Shown piece after piece: positions 48,333 through 57,176 of a stretch of 64,000 nucleotides of DNA; within the stretch, counting starts at the first letter, position 1, and each line of letters opens with the position of its first letter. The DNA is from RYN-133 sp963754285. Lineage in GTDB: Bacteria > Actinomycetota > Actinomycetes > Mycobacteriales > Jatrophihabitantaceae. The position numbers were made by a program, and so were the translations under genes. The stretch is taken from the NCBI GenBank assembly GCA_963754285.1, contig CAVWFN010000006.1:62001-126000 (forward strand), read 5' to 3'. A model generated the notes under the pieces. It was given only the letters and a program-made list of their open reading frames with translations. It ran no database searches and was not told the DNA's origin.

Positions 48333-48752
48333 ATGGCTGGACAACACACGGCCGGAAATTTGAGCGGGGATCAGCCGTCGACCGGCGACCTGGTATCCCA
48401 ACTGTCAGAGCAGACATCGCGCCTGATTCGCGACGAACTCCGGCTCGCGCAACTGGAACTCACAGCAAAGGGCAAACGCGCCGGCGCGGGAGCCGGCTTG
48501 TTCGGCGGCGCCGGGATGTTCGCGCTGTACGGGCTCGCCTGTCTGGTCGCGGCCGCAGTCCTCGCGCTGGCCAATCCGCTGCCGGGCTGGGCGGCGGCGC
48601 TCATCGTCGGCGTCGCGCTCTTCGTGATCGCCGGTGCGGCCGCGTTGATCGGCAAGCGCGAGATCTCGTCGGCCACTCCGCCCTTACCGCAGGAGGCCAT
48701 CGCCGGACTGAAGCAGGACGCCCAGACACTCAACCCCAGAGGCAACTCATGA
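48333..48752 (+). CDS. Holin-3-like (PF07332-type) membrane protein
   Basis: A 139-residue protein of the actinobacterial 'phage holin superfamily 3' type: an amphipathic N-terminal segment (LVSQLSEQTSRLIRDELRLA) then two transmembrane helices. Despite the name it is a chromosomal stress-cluster gene with no phage context. ATG at 48333 has GGGGA 7 nt upstream. It overlaps the DUF3618 gene by 4 bp and, with DUF4235, forms the usual three-gene set. Confidence 0.87.
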   Translation: MAGQHTAGNLSGDQPSTGDLVSQLSEQTSRLIRDELRLAQLELTAKGKRAGAGAGLFGGAGMFALYGLACLVAAAVLALANPLPGWAAALIVGVALFVIAGAAALIGKREISSATPPLPQEAIAGLKQDAQTLNPRGNS

Positions 48753-49109
48753 CAGACGCGCAGCACAACGACTCGGACGAGGCCGAAGCGGTCCGGGCCG
48801 AGATTGCCGAGACCCGCGCCGAACTCGCCGAGACCGTCAACGCGCTCACCGACAAGCTCGACGTCAAACAGCACGCCGCCGACAGGGTCGCGGACGCGAA
48901 GGAGAAGGTGGCGCAGACGTGCCGCGCGCGCGAAACAGTCCGCGCCGCAACCGGTTCAACAGGCGCTCGACACCGCAGCCGCAAAGGCAGGCCCGGCGGT
49001 CCATCAGGTCGCGGTCAAAGCCAAGCCGCACCGCAGCAAGATCGTCGCCGGGCTCGCCGTTGCGACCGTTGTCCTGATCGTGATCCGGCGCAAGCGGGCG
49101 AATCGATGA
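48749..49109 (+). pseudogene. DUF3618 gene with an apparent +1 frameshift
   Basis: The first 57 codons (MTDAQHNDSDEAEAVRAEI onward, to KEKVAQT) are a DUF3618 N-terminus. Reading then has to skip one base near 48920 (ACG-t-GCC GCG) to continue in the family's second half: PQPVQQALDTAAAKAGPAV, then a transmembrane helix and RRKRANR, stopping at 49109. Without the skip, the frame runs on into DUF4235 as an artificial fusion. It is a real mutation or a base error. The restored protein would be about 119 residues with one membrane helix, lying between holin-3 and DUF4235 as usual. Confidence 0.85.
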
Positions 49110-49378
49110 AGGCGCTGTATCAGCCGATCGGCTTGCTGTTCAGCGTTCTCGGCGGCCTTGTTGCCAGCGCACTGTTCAAGCAGGTGTGGCGCGCCGTCGC
49201 CGGCGAGGACGACGCACCGGACGCGAAGGACCGCGAGCGTAGCTGGGGCGAAGTACTTGCTGCGGCGGCGCTGCAAGGTGCGGTGTTCGCAACGGTCAAG
49301 GCCCTCGTCGACCGGGCCGGCGCCACCGGGTTCGAACGTGCGACCGGTACGTGGCCCGGCAACACGGCCGAGCCGTGA
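49106..49378 (+). CDS. DUF4235 membrane protein
   Basis: A 90-residue protein with two hydrophobic stretches (QPIGLLFSVLGGLVASALF and a second near residues 50-68), typical of DUF4235, which follows DUF3618 in many actinomycetes. ATG at 49106 overlaps the TGA that ends the corrected DUF3618 frame (ATGA), which supports both the frameshift reading and this start. Function unknown. Confidence 0.82.
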   Translation: MKALYQPIGLLFSVLGGLVASALFKQVWRAVAGEDDAPDAKDRERSWGEVLAAAALQGAVFATVKALVDRAGATGFERATGTWPGNTAEP

Positions 49379-49557
49379 TCGGGTCCGTCATGACCGGACA
49401 CAACGTCATCGCGGATCGATGGACCATCGAAATCGTCGAAGACTACGACGCCAACTGCATCACCCCGTTCCGCGCGGCAGAATTTGGCGGTGGTCACAGG
49501 GCAGATCGCGAATAACAGCCGCTGGGTAGGTGTTCCAGCAGGTGAAAGGAGACAACC

Positions 49558-50937
49558 ATGATCTCCACGGGGCGCCATCGTGTCGTCGTGATCGGCTCAG
49601 GTTTCGGCGGGCTGATGGCTGCGAAGAAGCTGCGACGCGCCAATGTCGATGTGACGCTCATCAGCCGCACTACGCACCACCTGTTCCAGCCGCTGCTCTA
49701 CCAAGTCGCGACGGGGATCCTGTCCGAGGGCGAGATCGCGCCGGCGACGCGCGAGATTCTGCACCGCCAGCACAACGTTTCGGTCGTGCTCGGCGACGTC
49801 GAGGACATCGATCTGTCAGGACGCACGGTCACCTCCTATGTAGGAACTGACCGGACGATCACGCCCTATGACTCGCTGATCGTCGCGGCCGGCGCGCAGA
49901 CCTCCTACTTCGGCAACGACCGTTTCGAGACGTTTGCTCCCGGCCTGAAGTCGATCGACGACGCTCTTGAGTTGCGCGGACGAATTCTCTCGGCGTTCGA
50001 GTTCGCCGAGCTCGCGGCCGACAAGAACGACGAGCAGTCCGCACGTGACTGGCTCACCTTCGTCGTCGTCGGCGCGGGCGCCACCGGCGTCGAGATGGCC
50101 GGCCAGATCGCCGAACTCGCCCACCGCACACTCAAGCGTGACTACCGCGCGATCAGTTCGCGCACCGCGCGGATCGTGCTCGTCGATGCGGCGGACGCGG
50201 TGCTGGGCAATTTCGGCACGAAGCTCGCTGCCGGCGCTGCCGACCAACTACAACACCTTGGCGTCGAGGTGTGGCTCGACGAGAAGGTCGTCGATGTCGA
50301 CGACCGCGGCATCACCGTCGAGGACAGCTCTGCCAAGCGCAACCGCATCGACACCCGCACGATCGTGTGGGCTGCGGGTGTTCGTGCTTCAGCTCTCGGC
50401 AAGACGCTGGCGAGCCAGTCCGGCGCCGAAATCGATCGCTCCGGCCGCATCGCCGTACGTCCCGACTGCACCCTGCCCAACCATCCCGAGGTGTTCGTCA
50501 TCGGCGACATGATGACCCTCAACAACTACCCGGGTGTGGCCCAGGTGGCGATGCAGCAGGCGTCGTATGCGGCGAAGGAGATCCGCCGGCGGCTACGTGG
50601 ACAAGCGCCGCAGAAGCCGTTCGACTACTTCGACAAGGGCAGCATGGCGACCGTCTCGCGGTTCAAGGCCGTCGCCAACGTCGGACCGTTCCGGTTCGGC
50701 GGTTTCATCGCCTGGCTGCTGTGGCTCGCCGTGCACCTGCTGTATCTGGTCGGCTTCAAGAACCGCGTGACGACCGTCTTTCACTGGGCGGTGAGTTTCC
50801 TCGGCCGAGGCCGCTCCGAACGCACCCTGACGAATCACCAGCTCTACGTGCGCACCGGGTCGCCGGCGCCCGAACATCTCGCGGTCGCCGATCCCCCGCT
50901 CGCGCCGACGACTTACGCGCAAAAGGACTCGGCCTGA
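49558..50937 (+). CDS. ndh: Type II NADH dehydrogenase (NDH-2)
   Basis: A 459-residue single-subunit NADH:quinone oxidoreductase at the inner face of the membrane. It has two Rossmann folds: FAD-binding VVVIGSGFGGLMAAKKL at the N-terminus and NADH-binding VVVGAGATGVEMAG near residue 170, then ATG-like VFVIGDMMTLNN. The C-terminal helices (RFGGFIAWLLWLAVHLLYLV) anchor it. It passes NADH electrons to menaquinone without proton pumping. ATG at 49558 has AAAGGAG about 6 nt upstream. Confidence 0.95.
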   Translation: MISTGRHRVVVIGSGFGGLMAAKKLRRANVDVTLISRTTHHLFQPLLYQVATGILSEGEIAPATREILHRQHNVSVVLGDVEDIDLSGRTVTSYVGTDRTITPYDSLIVAAGAQTSYFGNDRFETFAPGLKSIDDALELRGRILSAFEFAELAADKNDEQSARDWLTFVVVGAGATGVEMAGQIAELAHRTLKRDYRAISSRTARIVLVDAADAVLGNFGTKLAAGAADQLQHLGVEVWLDEKVVDVDDRGITVEDSSAKRNRIDTRTIVWAAGVRASALGKTLASQSGAEIDRSGRIAVRPDCTLPNHPEVFVIGDMMTLNNYPGVAQVAMQQASYAAKEIRRRLRGQAPQKPFDYFDKGSMATVSRFKAVANVGPFRFGGFIAWLLWLAVHLLYLVGFKNRVTTVFHWAVSFLGRGRSERTLTNHQLYVRTGSPAPEHLAVADPPLAPTTYAQKDSA

Positions 50938-50986
50938 TTCCCCACAAACGGGATTCATCGAGCCAGCTGCCGGGTACAAAGTGATC

Positions 50987-51163
50987 ATGAGCGACGAGAA
51001 AACCGCGGGCGACGGCATTTCGGACGACGAGTTGGTCGAGCAGGTCAACAAGCAGACCGACAGCGAGCTACAGCAGAAGGACTTCTTCGAACGCGAGTCG
51101 AGTGGCACGACCACAGACACCGAAGCGGCCGAGGCGGACGCCGACGAGATCGCCTCGAACTAG
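50987..51163 (+). CDS. Small acidic conserved protein
   Basis: A 58-residue acidic protein: SDDELVEQVNKQTDSELQ and then FERESSGTTTDTEAAEADAD. The SDDELVE..TDS layout is known from short conserved actinobacterial proteins of unknown function. No good Shine-Dalgarno; GGGTA lies 12-16 nt before ATG and may be part of a promoter, suggesting a nearly leaderless message. It begins 49 bp after NDH-2. Confidence 0.65.
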   Translation: MSDEKTAGDGISDDELVEQVNKQTDSELQQKDFFERESSGTTTDTEAAEADADEIASN

Positions 51164-51273
51164 TGCGCACGGACATGGGCATGGACATGGGCGCAGAGCG
51201 AAGCTCGTCCTGGGGCAGGGCCACAGCCTGACGAGTCGGACCGGCGTGTCGTACATAGGACCTCGGACCCTGG

Positions 51274-52056
51274 CTATCGCCGGGCCACGTCGAACCAGAC
51301 GATCTTGCCGGCGCCCATCGGCACGGTGCCCCACGCGGTCGCCAAGGATTCGACGAGATGCAGTCCCCGGCCCGACAACTCGTCGGGTCCGGCCCGGTGC
51401 GCACTGACCGAACCGGCACCGGGGTCGAAAACTTCGACATGCACGAAGTCGCGCTGCAGGCTCACTCGCACGTCGGGCGTCCCGGTGGTGTGGACGATGA
51501 CGTTGGTGACCAGCTCGGTGACCAACAGCTGCACGGTCTCGATCGGGTCGACGGCGTCCCAGGACGCGAGCGTCGCGGCGATGAAGCGCCGCGCCGCATA
51601 GGGAGTGCCGAGGTCGCGCGAGAAGGACGTGCCTGCGGACGCTGACAACGACTCGTCGACGGCGTCGAGCAGATCGGCTCCGCGCAGCAGCTCGTCGAGC
51701 AGTTCCGTGATCGGCGTGGTCTTCTCTACGTAGGCGACCGCGCCTGCTTCCAGGGCCGCACGACCGTGCACGCTGGTCGGGAAGGCTGACAGCATCACGA
51801 TCCGCGTGTCGGGCGCGACCGCCTGCAGTTGCGGCAGCGCAGACAGCCCGTCCAGCACGGGCATCTCGATGTCCAGTACCAAGAGATCAGGCTGCAGTCC
51901 CGCGGCCAATTCGATGGCAACGGCGCCGTCACCCGCCTCACCAACCAGCTGCAGATCGGCGCGATCGGCCAACGCCGTTCGGAGCAACAGCCGCATATCC
52001 GGCGTATCGTCGACAATCACCACACGTAAGGGCCGTTGAGTAACGGCATCGTCCAC
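51274..52056 (-). CDS. Response regulator fused to an RsbW-like ATPase
   Basis: A 260-residue fusion. Residues 8-125 are a CheY-like receiver with VIVDDTPD, the phosphorylated Asp in LLVLDIEMPVLDG, and YVEKTTP. Residues 150-260 are a GHKL anti-sigma/serine-kinase ATPase with LLVTELVTNVIVHT and SGRGLHLVESLA. The fusion would let phosphorylation of the receiver switch sigma-factor or antagonist binding. GTG at 52056 has GGAG 8 nt upstream. It stands alone, and could act on the STAS/PP2C circuit at 9-12 kb, though this is inference. Confidence 0.87.
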   Translation of the reverse strand: MDDAVTQRPLRVVIVDDTPDMRLLLRTALADRADLQLVGEAGDGAVAIELAAGLQPDLLVLDIEMPVLDGLSALPQLQAVAPDTRIVMLSAFPTSVHGRAALEAGAVAYVEKTTPITELLDELLRGADLLDAVDESLSASAGTSFSRDLGTPYAARRFIAATLASWDAVDPIETVQLLVTELVTNVIVHTTGTPDVRVSLQRDFVHVEVFDPGAGSVSAHRAGPDELSGRGLHLVESLATAWGTVPMGAGKIVWFDVARR

Positions 52057-52218
52057 GTGGCGTCTCCGAGCTGGAACCGGCGGGCGGGAGTCCCCTTTTT
52101 CTGGTCGTACTGCATCGGCCGCTGCAGAGCAACCACTGCGCCCGCTGCGGCGCGGTATCGGCGTCACCGCGGGCTGCTCCTGACTAACCCGCGACGGTCA
52201 TCGGAAGCCTGCTACCAG

Positions 52219-52250
52219 ATGCTGCGCCGCGTGGGCACGCGGCGCAGCAT
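52219..52250 (-). terminator. Strong hairpin terminator after the propeller gene
   Basis: A perfect inverted repeat of 14-15 bp (arm ATGCTGCGCCGCGTG) with a two- to four-base loop lies 47 nt downstream of the stop of the minus-strand propeller gene (52297-53643). It lacks a T-run, as usual in actinobacteria. The other candidate user, the gene at 51274-52056, begins beyond it. Confidence 0.75.
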
Positions 52251-52296
52251 TGTCGTCGTCCGGGACGACCTTGGTAGGACGTGAAGTGTCGGAGCG

Positions 52297-53643
52297 TCAG
52301 GCAGGAAGGAAGCAGATGCCGGCGTGTCCGGAAACACCTGCGCACTTGTTGGTGCCGTCATCGTTGTCGCTGGCGATCCAGAGTCCCGCCGGGTTGCTGG
52401 TGACGATCATGTCGTCCGCACCGTAGCCGCGACCGCGCGTCGGATCCCAACTCGTAGCCGAGCCGTCCGAGGGAGCCAGACCGGCCAGGCCCGGGCGGGC
52501 GACGGCGCCGGGTCCAGCGCTGTCGCAGCCCGACGCGTTGTCGGCCCAGCGTTCGTGTCCGGCGACATAAACGTCGTTGGTGTCTGCGGCGGTCGCGTAG
52601 TACGAGTCGCATCCGGTGTAGTTGACCCAGGTGTGCGCCAGCGTCGAAGAACTCGTGCTGGGGAACGCCGCAGCCGCGTCGCACAACCCGCCGCGCGGAT
52701 CCGAAGTGTTGTAGCCCAAGCCGTTGGCCGGTTTGTAACCCGTGGTCGCGATGTAGATGTTCGAGCCGTCAGGTGACCACGCGGCCGCCTGCAGATAGAA
52801 CGGTTCGACCGTCGCGCAGTAGGCGTTGAACTCCGGTGAGTACCAGGCATCCAGGGTGGCGCTCGACGAGCCGAGGTCGAGCATGAAGATCTGTTGGCGG
52901 CCCACCCCGGCGACTGACGTGAAGTCGCCCATTACCAGCAGGCGTGTGCCATCAGGGCTGAGCGAGAAGTTGTACACCCGGCTGGCGTTGCCGGTGACCG
53001 CGTTACCGCCGTCGTCGGTGTAGACGTAGTGACCCGAGATGTTGAGGTTGACGTAGCCGTCGTCGAGCCCGGTCGTCGGGTTCACGCTGAGCATGTAGTG
53101 CTTGGTCGAACCGTTGGCGGCCGTGAAGTAACCGCCGACCAGCACGTGGTTCCCGGTGACCAGAAGCGCCTCGACCTGCTTGTTCGCGTTATGCGCAAAG
53201 CCGGTGTTCACCACACCGGAAGAGGTGCTGACCGAGGCCAGGTTGGTGACGGCGGTGCCGTTCACAGAAGAGAAGAGCCCGCCGAGGTAGGCGGTGGAGC
53301 AGTCCGCCGAGAGCGCGATCGAGTTGACGGTGCCGTTGACGTTCGGGTTCCAACTCGTGACCGCACCAGTTGACGCGTTGAAACTGAACGCATTGTCGCG
53401 GGTGTAGGTGGTTTTGCCCTGCACGATCGACGTGAACGTCCCGACCGCGTACATCGTGGAGCCGCACTCGACGAGCTGGCGCACCCGCGACGCCGGCGAT
53501 GTCGAGGACGGGAAGTGCGGGGTCCAGGTCGCCGGCGTGGTGGAGACCGGACCTCCCGGCACTGCCGCGGCGGCAGGCGTACTCACGGCAGCCGTCACGC
53601 CGGCCGCCAACAAACAAACACACAACAGAGCCCTGAAACGCAT
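52297..53643 (-). CDS. Secreted beta-propeller-like protein
   Basis: A 448-residue secreted protein with a clear signal peptide (residues 1-27, cleavage near AAAAV). It has repeating beta-propeller-type blocks (VGTFTSI, GGLFSSVNG, VGGYFTAANG, MGDFTSVAG; the delta-60 or kelch-like rhythm of G-x-F-T/S). Several cysteines near the C-terminus could form disulphides. It may bind surface carbohydrates or act as a structural scaffold, but no enzyme is indicated. It is followed by a strong terminator and faces away from a second, frameshifted propeller gene. Confidence 0.78.
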   Translation of the reverse strand: MRFRALLCVCLLAAGVTAAVSTPAAAAVPGGPVSTTPATWTPHFPSSTSPASRVRQLVECGSTMYAVGTFTSIVQGKTTYTRDNAFSFNASTGAVTSWNPNVNGTVNSIALSADCSTAYLGGLFSSVNGTAVTNLASVSTSSGVVNTGFAHNANKQVEALLVTGNHVLVGGYFTAANGSTKHYMLSVNPTTGLDDGYVNLNISGHYVYTDDGGNAVTGNASRVYNFSLSPDGTRLLVMGDFTSVAGVGRQQIFMLDLGSSSATLDAWYSPEFNAYCATVEPFYLQAAAWSPDGSNIYIATTGYKPANGLGYNTSDPRGGLCDAAAAFPSTSSSTLAHTWVNYTGCDSYYATAADTNDVYVAGHERWADNASGCDSAGPGAVARPGLAGLAPSDGSATSWDPTRGRGYGADDMIVTSNPAGLWIASDNDDGTNKCAGVSGHAGICFLPA

Positions 53644-54038
53644 GTGTCCTCCCGATATGCTGCTGCTCTGGAGACACGCTGGTGTTTCAGGTGTAGCCGA
53701 GCTGTGGCCGGTCCGATTCGAGTGAGAGTCGAAGCAACTCGGACGTAGCCATCGACTCGGTTCAGTTGTTCGAGTGCAGGGGATCCGAGAAGATCCCGCA
53801 CACTCCGCCGGCGATCCGAAGATGCCGAAAAACTATTGCTTCCAAGGAAGATATTAGTTCAGTTTCTGTTAGGTGCAACTCGTAGCGGGCCCGATCACAG
53901 GACTGCTCGCGATCCGCGATCGCGGCGGCCGCCATCGCCGTGGTGATCTTGCGCGCCGCTGGGGGCGGGCTTATCGTCCCGCCCTAGGCGCCGGATCCGG
54001 CTGCCACACGCCAAGGCGTTGGAACGGCTAGTGGGGAC
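53644..54038. other. Intergenic region between two divergent secreted-protein genes
   Basis: No gene is evident in these 395 bp. The region must hold promoters for both propeller genes. It contains the second copy of the CTTCCAAGGAAGA...TGCAACTCG motif (53840-53883). Composition is less GC-rich around it than elsewhere in the window. No convincing small ORF with a ribosome-binding site was seen. Confidence 0.6.
53840..53883 (+). repeat. Intergenic motif copy 2 (CTTCCAAGGAAGA...TGCAACTCG)
   Basis: This 44-bp copy matches the element at 44200-44244 in CTTCCAAGGAAGA, TTAG and TGCAACTCG, with the same order and near-identical spacing. It lies about 155 bp upstream of the disrupted propeller gene. 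Confidence 0.6.
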
Positions 54039-56266
54039 ATGACTCGAATTACCTTCGCATCTCGGAGGCTCCGCCGGGTTGCGGCGGTGTTCGCTGCGAC
54101 GGTGATCGCGGTGGCCGGGAGCGTGCAGGCCGCGGCAGCGTTGTCGGTTGACAGCAGTTGGAGCACCGCAGTCCTTCCGCAGGTCAACGTCAGGACCGCG
54201 GTGCTCAACGCCGTGTCGTGCCCGACCGCGACGTCGTGTTTCGCGGTCGGATCGACCGAACCGGCCGCGCCGGAGTTGCACACGGTCGCGTTGCGCAAGG
54301 TCGGTTCGTCGTGGGTGGACATGGGCGCTCCGGACGCGATCGGTAGCTTGTACACCCAGCTGACCGGGATCTCCTGCGCGTCCACTACTCAGTGTGTGGC
54401 CGTCGGCATCAACGGCGACGACCGCATCGGCGGTGTTGTCGTCGCCTATGCGGTGAAGTGGGACGGCACGTCGTGGACCCGGATTCGCCCCGCGTTCAAC
54501 ACCCCGCTGGCCACGGAAGGATCGCGGTTCAATGCCGTCTCCTGTCCTGCGGTGAACAATTGCACCGCAGTCGGAAGCCTGGGCTACGACGAGGATCGCG
54601 CGCTGATCGAACACTGGAACGGCACGAGGTGGCACATCGTCGCGTCCCCGGTCCCGTCGGACGCCCTTTCATACCTACATGCGGTCGACTGCGTGAGCAC
54701 CTCGTTCTGCGTCGCGGCCGGCCGGGTGCAGGAGTCGTCGGGATCCACCCGGCCGCTCACCGAGCAGTTGACGAACGGACGGTATGAGTACCGGCGCCCC
54801 ATCGGCCCGGCGGAGTCGTTCTCAGCCGTGTCGTGCACCGCGCGGAATGCGTGCACCGCGGTTGGCGACATCGACGACGCCGGGCAGATCCGACGCTGCG
54901 ACCTATGTCTGGAACGGCAGGTCGTGGACCGGCAGAGGCGCTGCCGCGCGGACCGGCTGCAACCTATTACCGCCGGCTCACCGCAGTGTCGTGCCTGAAC
55001 GCAACCTCGTGCGTCGCGACCGGCTTCAGCTTCGCGACCTCGACGGAAGCGAACGCGCGCCCGTTCCTCGCAATCCGCAGCGGAAAGACCTGGCACATCG
55101 ACTACACCGGCACCGACAGCGACCCGAACGGGAAGCTCAACGGCATCGGCTGCCACCGGTCCTGTGTTGCCGTCGGACAGACGAACGCACGCTATCTCTT
55201 CGTCACCCGCACCGGCGCCGGATTATCACGCCATCTGCAGACCAAACCGGCCGGCTCGCGTGGCGGCTCAGTGGACGCGGTGTCGTGCGCGAACGGCGGC
55301 TTCTGTGCGGCCATCGACGACGGCTATCTCGACGAGCCCGCGCTCGTGCGGATGCGGCGCACCGCGACGGCGACCTGGACATTGAACCGCGTTGTGAACA
55401 CAGGCGGTGTCGTGCTCAATGACATCAGCTGCCCGTCGTCGATGTTCTGCGCCGTCATCGGCCTCGCCGGCGACTTCAACCACCCGGACGGCCTGTCCGA
55501 GTTCTGGGACGGCACACAGTGGACGCCGAAGCCGCTGCCCTTCCACGGTTACCAGGCCCATATCGTGTGCGCATCATCGACGTCATGCCTGGCGTTCGGG
55601 CGCACCAACGGCCAGGTCACACCCCCCTCGTACTGGGACGGCTCGAGCTGGTCATCCGCCCCGCCCGCGCTGCCGAGCGGCGCGACCACCGTCGACATCG
55701 AGCAGGTGTCCTGCGCGGTCGAAACGTACTGCGTCGGAATTGGCCACGATCAGGCTGACAACGTGGTCGCCGAGTTGTGGAACGGAAGCGCGTGGTCTCT
55801 GTTGCCGGCCCCCACCGACTCAGGACTGCTCTCGTGCCCGACGCTGCACCACTGCGTCATGCTCGACACGAACGCTTCGCCGGTTCGCACGGAGACCTTC
55901 GACGGCTCGACCTGGACGTCCACGGCGGGTCCGCCCTCGCCCGGGCTCAGCGATTACCCCGACGCCGAGTACACCGACCTCTCGTGCGTGTCGGCGACGC
56001 AGTGCACGGCCACGGTCACCGCATACTCCGACGACGAGGACACCAAGGACTGCCCCATGACCTACAACGTCCAATGCTCTACCGCCGTCGTCACCGAATG
56101 GGACGGCACGAGCTGGCAGGACGCGCTCCTACCGCTACCTGCGGAGACTCTTCCGAATGACGTCACCGTGCCCAGCGTCAGCTGCGCGAGCGACGGCGGC
56201 TGCACCTGGGTCGGCACGGCGTACGGGTACCACAACCAGCCGATAGAGGGCACACGAAGCGCCTGA
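54039..56266 (+). pseudogene. Secreted Cys-paired repeat protein with two apparent +1 frameshifts
   Basis: A signal-peptide protein (residues 1-35) built from repeats of the type AVSCPTATSCFAVG, each with a conserved Cys pair and separated by WNGTRW-like strands; it is probably a disulphide-rich beta-propeller. The reading shifts from the first frame to the second near 54888 (after GDIDDAG) and to the third near 54931 (after VWNGRSWT), each as if one base were extra. Restored, it has about 740 residues and runs to 56266. It is either a decaying gene or carries base errors. The end (PIEGTRSA) has no full repeat, so a further disruption is possible. Confidence 0.8.
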
Positions 56267-56382
56267 TCGCGCCAAGTGAACGGCGACGTTCATCTGGTGT
56301 AGCCGCTACTACCTAACCGGATTGGCTGCAGTGCGCGCTGCACGGATCTGGCAAGCGTGACAACGAGACGTCCTTTTGAGGC

Positions 56383-56587
56383 GACCAGCAAACGTCGCCG
56401 GGGGTTCCCTCTAGCGAGTCCCACGTCAAGCGCGGCGACCGCGTTCTCGGCTCCGGCAAGGAGTTGATCGAGAAGCTCGGCAGGAACGATCCCTGCCCCT
56501 GCGGTTCCGGCCGGCGCTTTCGGGCGATGCTGCCGCTCGGCAGGTCGCTTCGACGACAGCCTCGGGCACTACTACGTACGCGAGTGA
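56383..56587 (+). pseudogene. Remnant of a SEC-C motif protein
   Basis: The reading frame KELIEKLGRNDPCPCGSGRRF is a textbook SEC-C zinc motif, best known from the C-terminus of SecA and YchJ-like proteins. To complete the motif (RRCCRSAG and on to a stop at 56587) one base must be skipped at 56524. Upstream the frame ends at a TGA at 56377 with no start, so the rest of the gene is missing. It is an isolated, broken fragment, or a short gene with a base error. Confidence 0.7.
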
Positions 56588-56825
56588 GGACACGCGCCTC
56601 GAGAGGTCGCAGCAACGCGCCCGCACGTCTTCATTGACGCACGCCATCCATCGCTCGGCGTATTCGCTTGTGCATGGCTGACGCGCGCGGTAGCCGTCGA
56701 TCTCGCGCACGACGAGGCGTCGCACATGGAGCGCATATGAGTCCGTATGCGCTCATCGGTTTGCCGGCTTTGCCGAATGGAGTGCCGTAGAGAACCTTCC
56801 TGGACTTCCGTATCGTCCACCAGTT

Positions 56826-57176
56826 ATGAACAGGGCTTGTCGAGCGGCGGCTGCGCCGGTCGTCCTGCTCATCCTCTTCGTGCTCGGACTGTCAGCCTGC
56901 ACGGCATCGGACCACAGCACAGGCATTATCTCGGGGAGGGCAGAGCCTTGCGTAGGTCCGTACATCCCGCACGCCCACTACATAGTGCCGTTCGTGCGTG
57001 TGACTGCAGGGACGCGCATTGTGGCCATGCGCAAGAGCCTGACAAAGCCGTTTCGATTCAAATTCACTGTGCCGCCCGGTACCTATCGAGTGAGCGCCGC
57101 GACGGACGGGTCGACTGAGGTTGACGTGGTCCGAGATCAGGTGGTCAGCGTCGTGCTACACAACTCGTGCAACTGA
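56826..57176 (+). CDS. Small lipoprotein
   Basis: A 116-residue protein with a lipoprotein signal peptide ending LGLSAC (lipobox Cys25). The mature part has PFRFKFTVPPGTYRVSA, a single Ig- or carboxypeptidase-regulatory-like beta-sandwich. It should be anchored on the outer face of the membrane. Function unknown. It lies alone in a gene-poor part of the window. Confidence 0.72.
   Translation: MNRACRAAAAPVVLLILFVLGLSACTASDHSTGIISGRAEPCVGPYIPHAHYIVPFVRVTAGTRIVAMRKSLTKPFRFKFTVPPGTYRVSAATDGSTEVDVVRDQVVSVVLHNSCN

Noticed and set aside
48333..48752. A prophage holin.
   Set aside because: The protein is of the chromosomal holin-3-like type, in the usual holin/DUF3618/DUF4235 set; no other phage gene is near.
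48749..49378. A single protein fusing DUF3618 and DUF4235.
   Set aside because: The middle part is arginine-rich nonsense. Skipping one base restores a normal DUF3618 end with an ATGA junction to DUF4235.
49390..49515. A 41-codon frame with ATG between DUF4235 and NDH-2.
   Set aside because: No ribosome-binding site and no recognised family; the interval more likely holds the NDH-2 promoter. It cannot be excluded.
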